From Actinomycetota bacterium (GTDB lineage Bacteria; Actinomycetota; Thermoleophilia; Gaiellales; Gaiellaceae), in assembly GCA_013696595.1 (NCBI GenBank), contig JACCYG010000191.1:1-10381 (forward strand): a stretch of 10,381 bases of DNA. Reading direction: 5' to 3'. Shown one piece after another: positions 5,732-10,381 of this stretch; positions within the stretch are counted from its first letter, which is position 1; each line of letters starts with the position of its first letter. The position numbers and the translations under genes were made by a program. The notes under the pieces are model-generated. The model was not told where the DNA came from. It saw only the letters and a program-made list of their open reading frames with translations, and did no database searches.

Positions 5732-7033
5732 AGCGACATCCTTCGGATCATCGTCGTTCTCCTATTGGTGCTGGGGAACGCCTTCTTCGTCGCGGCCGAG
5801 TACGCGCTCGTGACGGCCCGGCGGACGCGTCTGAACGAGCTCGCGACGCAAGGCAATCGGCGTGCCCGGATCGCGCTTCGCATCATGGACAGCCCGATTC
5901 GGTTCATCGGGACGGTCCAGCTCGGTATCACGGCCTTCTCGATCGCTCTCGGCGCCGTCGGCGAGCCCCTGGTCGAGCACTTTCTCGAGCCGGTGCTGGC
6001 GACGACGGTCGCCTTCATCGTCGCGTTCGCGATCGTCACCTACCTGCATGTGACGCTCGGCGAGCTCGTTCCGAAGGCGATTGCGCTCCAGAAGAACGAG
6101 GGGACGGCGCTCTGGGTTGCGCTTCCGGTCGAGGCGTTCTACATCGTCACGTACCCGCTCGTCTGGGTCCTCCAGGAATCCTCGAACGCGGTCACGCGCC
6201 TGTTCGGGATCCAGCCGGCTCCCGCGGGGATCGTGGCGCACAGCGAGGAGGACATCCGCATGATCGTTGCCGCGGCCGAGGACACGGGGGTGATCGAAGA
6301 GGCGGAGGAAGAGATGCTCTACAAGGTCTTCGACTTCGCCGAGAAGGAGGCGCACGAGGTGATGGTGCCGCGGCCTGAGGTCGTCGCCATCTCGGTCGAT
6401 CTGCCGTCGCAGGAAGCCCTAGCCGCCGTGATCGACTCGCCTTACACGCGCTACCCGGTGTACCGGGGCTCGCTCGACGACGTCCTCGGGATCATGCACG
6501 TGCGGGATCTGTTCAAGGCGCTGTACGACCGCGGAATCGAGAACGTGTCGCTCGAGCATCTCGTGCGGCCCGCCTACGTCGTTCCGGAGACGAAGGACCT
6601 CGGCGCGCTCCTCGGCGAGTTCCGCCGGACGAACCAGCACATGGCCCTCGTGATCGACGAGTACGGCGCCGTCGAGGGGATCGTGACGCTCGAGGACCTG
6701 CTGGAGGAGATCGTCGGGGACATCGAGGACGAGTACGACCTGCCGGACGAGTCGGTCGAGCGCGTCGACGAGAGCCGGATACGGATCGACGGGACGTTCC
6801 CCATCGACGACTTCAACGAGCAGTTCGAGCAGGAGCTGCCCGTCGAGGACTACCACACGGTCGCCGGGTTCGTGTTCGGACAGCTCGGCCGCGCGGCGGA
6901 GGCGGGCGACGAGGTCGTCCACGACGGACTTCGCTTCGGCGTTCTCGAGGTGGACGGACCGCGGATCGAAAAGCTCGAGATCGAGTTCCTGACTGGCGAA
7001 GCACCCGCCGAAGCCTCGGTCGGCGCCGAGTAG
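5729..7033 (+). CDS. CNNM/CorC-HlyC family membrane protein with CBS domains (putative Mg2+/divalent cation transporter)
   Basis: A 434-aa protein of the usual length and domain order. The CNNM (DUF21) membrane domain, residues about 1-145, has an opening helix (LRIIVVLLLVLGNAFFVAAEYAL), TVQLGITAFSIALGAVGEP and GELVPKAIAL, where the family's cation-site Pro-Lys lies. A CBS pair covers about 210-335 (MVPRPEVVAI, YPVYRGSLDDVLGI, LVIDEYGAVEGIVTLEDLLEEIVG). The CorC_HlyC transporter-associated domain follows at about 345-422 (DGTFPIDDFNE, TVAGFVFGQLGR). CBS pairs in this family bind ATP-Mg and gate transport; bacterial homologues export or sense Mg2+ (CorC, YhdP, MpfA). The old name hemolysin C is misleading. 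The GTG start at 5729 has GGAG 8 nt upstream, inside a hairpin. It is transcribed alone, divergent from the two-component operon. Confidence 0.95.
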   Translation: MSDILRIIVVLLLVLGNAFFVAAEYALVTARRTRLNELATQGNRRARIALRIMDSPIRFIGTVQLGITAFSIALGAVGEPLVEHFLEPVLATTVAFIVAFAIVTYLHVTLGELVPKAIALQKNEGTALWVALPVEAFYIVTYPLVWVLQESSNAVTRLFGIQPAPAGIVAHSEEDIRMIVAAAEDTGVIEEAEEEMLYKVFDFAEKEAHEVMVPRPEVVAISVDLPSQEALAAVIDSPYTRYPVYRGSLDDVLGIMHVRDLFKALYDRGIENVSLEHLVRPAYVVPETKDLGALLGEFRRTNQHMALVIDEYGAVEGIVTLEDLLEEIVGDIEDEYDLPDESVERVDESRIRIDGTFPIDDFNEQFEQELPVEDYHTVAGFVFGQLGRAAEAGDEVVHDGLRFGVLEVDGPRIEKLEIEFLTGEAPAEASVGAE

Positions 7034-7042
7034 GCTCGGCGC
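7023..7042 (+). terminator. Perfect 8-bp hairpin with the stop codon in its loop
   Basis: GCGCCGAG (7023-7030) and CTCGGCGC (7035-7042) pair over 8 bp around the tetraloop TAGG, whose first three bases are the stop codon of the CorC-like gene. It may act as a terminator or as a 3'-end stabiliser; no T-run follows, so classical intrinsic termination is uncertain. A chance origin is possible because the 5' arm also encodes the last residues. Confidence 0.45.
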
Positions 7043-7098
7043 GTGGAATTCGACCCACGGCGGAGCGGCGCGGCGCGTGCGCCTCGACGCGCTGCTGG

Positions 7099-7137
7099 TT
7101 GACGAGCCGGGGCGACCATCCTTAAAGAGTTCCGGCT
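7099..7137 (+). promoter_or_regulatory. Candidate promoter and inverted repeat upstream of the TIM-barrel gene
   Basis: TTGACG (7099-7104) is a good -35, with TTAAAG (7122-7127) 17 bp downstream as a poor -10. AGCCGG (7105-7110) and CCGGCT (7132-7137) are inverted copies that flank the spacer and -10, like a split operator. The 161-bp gap between the CorC-like gene and this gene holds no convincing gene. Confidence 0.35.
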
Positions 7138-7194
7138 TGCGCACTCGCCGCCGGAGCCGTTGAATACCGTTCTGGGCGACGATTGGGCGGATCC

Positions 7195-8196
7195 GTGAAG
7201 ACCAGCCTTGGCATCTGGGCATTCGGATCGATGGTGACGCGGTTCGTGCCCGGCGGCTATAAGCCCTCCCACGCGGGGGAGTCGACGTCCGAGCGTGTGT
7301 CGCGCGTGGTCGAGCGGCTCGACGACCTGATCGACGGCTACGAGTTCCACTATCCGCAGGAGCTCTCGGAGAAGAATCTGGACGAGGTCCGCGGCGCCCT
7401 GGGCGGCCACGACATCTATTGCCTGGCGAGCGGGCTCCACCTCGACCCTCGATTCGGGCGCGGAGGACTTGTCTCCCCGGACGAGGCGACCCGGGCGGAG
7501 GCCTTGCGGCAAACGGTCGCAGCCGTCGACTTCGCGGGCGGGCTCGGCTCGCACTTCATCATCTGGCCCGGGATCGAGGGCTACAACTATCCGTTCCAGA
7601 CGCCGTATAAGGAGAGCTGGGCCTGGCTCGTCGACGGCATCGGGCAGGCCGCAGAGCGCTGCCGCGGGCACGGGATCCTCCTCTTCCTCGAGCACAAGAA
7701 CTCCGAGCCGGCGATGAACATCCTCATGCGGAACGTGGGGATGACGCTGCACGTGATCCACAAGCTGCGGGCCCAGGGGCTCGACAACGTACGCGTGAAC
7801 ATGGATTGGCAGCACCTGATCATGAACGGCGAGAACCTGGCCGAGTACGCGGCGCTCCTCGCCGCCGAGGGCGTCCTCGGGCACCAGCACGCGAACTCGG
7901 GCTGGGGAACATTCGACGACGACAACATGGTCGGGGCGACGCGCTTCATGGAGACGGTCGAGCTCGCGATCGAGCTGCGGCGCGCCCGGTACGGAGAGAA
8001 CGGCGAGCGGATCGGCTTCGACCTCTATCCCTACACGGAGGATGCGGTCGACGCGGTGCGGCGAAGCGTGATCCAGTGGCGGTTCATCGACTCGCTGGCG
8101 GAGAAGATCGACGGCCCGGACCTCCGCGAGGCGCAGATGCGGAAAGACGCCGTTCGTGCGTACGAGCTCGTCTACGCGGCTCTTGGGGGCGATTGA
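7195..8196 (+). CDS. Xylose-isomerase-like TIM-barrel protein (sugar isomerase/epimerase)
   Basis: A 333-aa protein starting at GTG 7195 (VKTSLGIWAFG, strand 1 of the barrel); a TTG at 7183 would add four residues. The AP-endonuclease-2/xylose-isomerase fold is shown by metal-ligand motifs at strand ends: Glu166 in FLEHKNSEP, Asp204 and His207 in NMDWQH, His230/His232 in GHQHANSGW and Asp276 in GFDLYPYTED. HFIIWPGIEGYNYPF (120-134) likely lines the substrate pocket. This is a divalent-metal aldose-ketose isomerase or epimerase, but it is not the classical XylA by motif. The xylulokinase gene about 0.9 kb downstream suggests it makes a ketopentose, though rhamnose or another sugar is possible. 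A GGCGG lies only 4 nt before the GTG. Its TGA overlaps the ATG of the decayed NTF2-like gene (TGATG). Confidence 0.88.
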   Translation: MKTSLGIWAFGSMVTRFVPGGYKPSHAGESTSERVSRVVERLDDLIDGYEFHYPQELSEKNLDEVRGALGGHDIYCLASGLHLDPRFGRGGLVSPDEATRAEALRQTVAAVDFAGGLGSHFIIWPGIEGYNYPFQTPYKESWAWLVDGIGQAAERCRGHGILLFLEHKNSEPAMNILMRNVGMTLHVIHKLRAQGLDNVRVNMDWQHLIMNGENLAEYAALLAAEGVLGHQHANSGWGTFDDDNMVGATRFMETVELAIELRRARYGENGERIGFDLYPYTEDAVDAVRRSVIQWRFIDSLAEKIDGPDLREAQMRKDAVRAYELVYAALGGD

Positions 8197-8446
8197 TGGA
8201 CGTCCCAAACGTGATGGAAAGACTTTCGGTCGGAGCTCGTGCGGACGGCGATCGGGGGAAACGTGTTTGGAGCGAATGGCACTGGACCGGCACACGTGCC
8301 GACGGGCCGCCCTCGACATGGGGGGTCTCGTGATCGCGGGCATCCGTGACGGCCGCATCGCATGGGGGCGGCTCTACGTCGAGCAGGTGGAGGAGTCGGG
8401 AGGGATCGACGAGGCCATCGACGAGATGGCGGGTGGCAAGTCTTGA
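8196..8446 (+). pseudogene. NTF2/SnoaL-like protein, internally deleted and frameshifted
   Basis: An ATG at 8196, overlapping the preceding stop, opens a frame reading MDVPNVMERL, then ADGDRGKRVWSEWHWTGTRADG, and stopping at TGA 8331-8333. The natural continuation, LDMGGLVIAGIRDGRIAWGRLYVEQVEE, lies in another frame and ends at TGA 8444-8446. Together they give the C-terminal half of a SnoaL/NTF2-like fold, where VWSEWxWxGTRADG followed by a short loop and IxDGRIAWxRLYxEPVE is common. One base missing near 8307-8311 (in CCGCCC) would join the frames. The roughly 60 residues normally between the first helix and VWSEW are also absent, so a single assembly error does not explain everything. Such proteins are isomerases, cyclases or hydrolases. 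Co-transcription with the TIM-barrel gene is likely. Confidence 0.6.
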
Positions 8447-8447
8447 T

Positions 8448-9113
8448 CTAGGTCGCGAGCGCGCGGCGAAGCGCGTCGCGGCCGTTCTCGAGGATCGGGC
8501 CTCCGTGTGCGAGCAGCACGATCTCCACGGGAAGCTCGAGAACGGGCCGAAGCGACGCGCGAAACTCCCACGGCTCGACGCCGTTCGGAAGCCACGAGTC
8601 CGGACATGTCCGGACGCCTCCGCCGGGCGTCCCGAGGAAGACGTCGCCTGCGACGAGAGCGCGGTGCTCGGGGATCCAGAAGAGCGCCTCGCCCCTGCGG
8701 TTGGCCTCGAATGCCTCCACCTGGCCGGGGAGCGGGTCACCCGGCGCGAAGCTGTTCGTGAAGCGCGTGCGCTTTGCGATCTCGCTCTCGGCGCCCTCGT
8801 GCGCCCATACCGTGGCGCTGTCGTACCGCTCGAGGATCGTCTCCGCGCTACGCGCATGCCAGAAGACCGTCAGGAGCACGGCCACGGGTTTCCCCGCCCG
8901 TTCCACATCCCGGTCGAGAGCCCGCCAGAAGCGCTCGGCTTCGCCGGGGTCGGCCGGGGCGAGGGGATCGACAAGGACGATCGCGTCACCCGCCTCGCAG
9001 TAGACGCATCCGACCTCGGGGTCCCAGCCGTCTTCGCCGCCCTCGGCGGGCGTCCAGTCGGGGTGCCGCGTAGTCCAGCGCCAGAGCCCCTCGGCGATTG
9101 GTTCCACGTCCAT
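8448..9113 (-). CDS. Metallo-beta-lactamase-fold protein lacking the HxHxDH motif
   Basis: A 221-aa protein from ATG 9113; an upstream ATG at 9164 would overlap xylB by 53 nt and is not preferred. The order of elements matches an MBL fold: VEPIAEGLWRW and GCVYCEAGDAIVLVDPLAP (36-54) as the opening sheet, VAVLLTVFWHARSAETI (78-93) where LLTHxHxDHxG is expected, ALVAGDVFLG (152-161) with the later metal Asp157, and VLLAHGGPI (199-207) with His203. The central His/Asp cluster is replaced by VFWHARS, leaving only His86. The binuclear site is therefore incomplete, and it may bind one metal or be non-hydrolytic. I recall actinobacterial relatives with a similar altered motif, so this looks like a subfamily rather than decay. 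Stop codons of this gene and the NTF2-like remnant are 1 nt apart, convergent. It is divergent from xylB with overlapping start codons. Confidence 0.8.
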   Translation of the reverse strand: MDVEPIAEGLWRWTTRHPDWTPAEGGEDGWDPEVGCVYCEAGDAIVLVDPLAPADPGEAERFWRALDRDVERAGKPVAVLLTVFWHARSAETILERYDSATVWAHEGAESEIAKRTRFTNSFAPGDPLPGQVEAFEANRRGEALFWIPEHRALVAGDVFLGTPGGGVRTCPDSWLPNGVEPWEFRASLRPVLELPVEIVLLAHGGPILENGRDALRRALAT

Positions 9114-9127
9114 GGCGTCTGACCCTA
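9111..9127 (-). promoter_or_regulatory. Overlapping divergent start codons (CATG) and minus-strand -10 candidate
   Basis: CATG at 9111-9114 is its own complement and supplies ATG to both strands: 9113-9111 for the MBL-fold gene and 9112-9114 for xylB. On the minus strand, TAGGGT (9127-9122) is a TAnnnT -10 candidate 8 nt before the ATG, consistent with a leaderless MBL-fold mRNA. The plus strand shows no Shine-Dalgarno sequence before the xylB ATG. The promoter of each gene must lie inside the other's coding sequence. Confidence 0.45.
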
Positions 9128-10381
9128 TCCTCGTGGGCCTCGACGTCGGCACGACCGGTGCCAAGGCGATCGCAATCTCGCCCGACGGTGACGTGGTCGC
9201 TCGGGCCGAGGAGGAATACGCGCTCTCGACACCCCGGCCAGGCTGGGCGGAACAGGATCCAGAGGACTGGTGGGCTGCTGCGGAGCGCGCGCTTATGGGC
9301 CTCGGCGCCCGCGGGATCGCGGGAATCGGCCTGTCCGGTCAGATGCACGGGCTCGTCGCGCTCGATGAGCGCAATCGCGTGCTTCGTCCCGCGATCCTCT
9401 GGAACGACCAGCGGACGGCTGCCGAGTGTGTCGAGATCGAAGAGCGCATCGGCCTCGAGCGTCTCATCGAGCTGACCGGGAATCGAGCGCTGACGGGGTT
9501 TACCGCGCCCAAGCTCCTCTGGCTTCGGAACAACGAGCCCGAGGTCTTCGGCCGGATCGCTCACGTCCTTCTGCCGAAGGACTACGTTCGCCTGCGTCTT
9601 ACGGGTGAGCACGCAATCGACGTCGCCGACGCCTCCGGCACCCTCCTTTTCGACGTCGCGGGCCGGCGGTGGAGTGACGAGGTGCTCGCCGCGCTGGACA
9701 TTCCGGCGGAGTGGCTCCCGGCCGCGCTCGAGTCACCTGCCGTTTCGGGCCTGTCGGAGGACAAGGTCCCCGTGGCGGCCGGGGCGGGCGACCAGGCTGC
9801 GGGCGCGCTCGGCGTGGGCGTTGGGAAAGAAGGACCGGTATCCGTCGTTCTCGGCACGTCCGGAGTCGTCCTCGCCGTGCTGCCGGAGTTCGCCGCCGAC
9901 CCGCAGGCCCGCGTGCACGCCTTCTGTCACGCCGTGCCCGGTGCCTGGCACGCGATGGGAGTAATGCTCTCCGCGGCCGGCTCGCTGCGCTGGTTCCGCG
10001 ATGCGTTCGCGCCGGGCGAGGACTACGCCACCCTGGTCGGTGAGGCCGAGAGGTGTGAGCCGGGCGCCGAGGGCCTTGTCTTCCTCCCCTACCTCGCCGG
10101 CGAGCGCACGCCTCACGCCGATCCGGATGCAAGGGGCGCGTTCGTCGGCCTCTCGCTCCGTCACGACCGCGGTGCGATGGTCCGCGCCGTCCTCGAAGGA
10201 GTCGCGTACGCGCTCCGCGACTCGCTCGAGCTTCTCCGCGAGCTGGGGGTGCAGCCGGACGTCGGACGGGTCTCGGGCGGCGGCGCCAGGGGCGGGCTCT
10301 GGCTGCGTATCGTGGCGTCCGTGCTCGGCATCCCCCTCGAGCGAACCGCAGTCGAAGAGGGCGCGGCGTACGGCGCCGCGC
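9112..10381 (+). CDS. xylB: Xylulokinase, partial (423 N-terminal residues)
   Basis: FGGY-family sugar kinase that phosphorylates D-xylulose to xylulose 5-phosphate with ATP in the cytoplasm. It starts at ATG 9112 and is still open at the window end, about 60-80 residues short of the usual 480-510. Motifs seen: LVGLDVGTTGAKA (7-19, ATP phosphate loop), GLSGQMHGLVALD (73-85, the xylulokinase substrate motif), ILWNDQR (95-101), GAGDQAAGALGVG (224-236) with catalytic Asp227, VVLGTSGVV (245-253), LPYLAGERTPHADPDARG (325-342) and SGGGARGGLW (388-397, adenine side). The QMHG motif favours xylulokinase over glycerol or gluconate kinase. With the upstream isomerase-like gene it suggests pentose use. 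No Shine-Dalgarno sequence is visible, and the start codon overlaps that of the minus-strand MBL-fold gene. Confidence 0.95.
   Translation, partial: MASDPILVGLDVGTTGAKAIAISPDGDVVARAEEEYALSTPRPGWAEQDPEDWWAAAERALMGLGARGIAGIGLSGQMHGLVALDERNRVLRPAILWNDQRTAAECVEIEERIGLERLIELTGNRALTGFTAPKLLWLRNNEPEVFGRIAHVLLPKDYVRLRLTGEHAIDVADASGTLLFDVAGRRWSDEVLAALDIPAEWLPAALESPAVSGLSEDKVPVAAGAGDQAAGALGVGVGKEGPVSVVLGTSGVVLAVLPEFAADPQARVHAFCHAVPGAWHAMGVMLSAAGSLRWFRDAFAPGEDYATLVGEAERCEPGAEGLVFLPYLAGERTPHADPDARGAFVGLSLRHDRGAMVRAVLEGVAYALRDSLELLRELGVQPDVGRVSGGGARGGLWLRIVASVLGIPLERTAVEEGAAYGAA

Noticed and set aside
6850..8358. Long open frame (502 codons) on the minus strand opposite the CorC-like and TIM-barrel genes
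   Set aside because: It crosses the ends of two solid plus-strand genes, has a composition typical of an antisense shadow and no recognisable motif.
9126..9131. TATCCT just inside xylB as a promoter
   Set aside because: It encodes the conserved N-terminal strand (DPILVGLD), and a transcript starting after it would lose the first residues of the kinase.

Overview
The window is GC-rich DNA from what is probably an actinobacterium, perhaps the Thermoleophilia (Gaiellales or Solirubrobacterales). That placement is inferred from strong GC3 bias, GTG starts, TAnnnT boxes set directly before start codons (leaderless style) and the protein families present. No marker gene fixes it. I see no tRNA, rRNA, CRISPR array, transposase or phage gene.

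Layout. (1) 1-1280: two short membrane-protein genes on the minus strand (the second cut by the window edge), joined by a GTGA overlap and divergent from a TetR-family regulator. The AT-rich spacer between them carries a palindrome. (2) 1277-1642: a 121-aa protein with a receiver-like pattern, tail to tail with tetR. (3) 1700-3469: a two-domain VOC (glyoxalase/dioxygenase fold) protein and an FAD-dependent oxidoreductase. Each is followed by a hairpin ending in CTAC, which reads as a GTAG-headed REP-like element on the minus strand. (4) 5563-3515, minus strand: a NarL-type response regulator, its histidine kinase (41-nt overlap) and a 63-aa protein, arranged as one operon. (5) 5729-7033: a CNNM/CorC-HlyC membrane protein with CBS domains. 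A perfect 8-bp hairpin lies at each end of this gene, one enclosing the ribosome binding site and start codon and one presenting the stop codon in its loop. (6) 7195-10381: a xylose-isomerase-like TIM-barrel protein, a decayed NTF2/SnoaL-like gene, a metallo-beta-lactamase-fold protein on the minus strand with a lost metal motif, and the first 423 codons of xylulokinase running off the window.

How the genes fit together. The TIM-barrel protein and xylulokinase suggest a pentose (aldose to ketose to ketose 5-phosphate) route. The kinase/regulator pair is a self-contained signalling unit whose target is unknown. The VOC and FAD proteins may act in one catabolic pathway, but the substrate cannot be read from the sequence.

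I found no clearly new multi-gene system. The most notable signals are the paired start and stop hairpins of the CorC-like gene, the GTAG-headed repeat pair around the FAD gene, the start codons of xylB and the MBL-fold gene sharing one CATG, and the frameshifted NTF2-like remnant.
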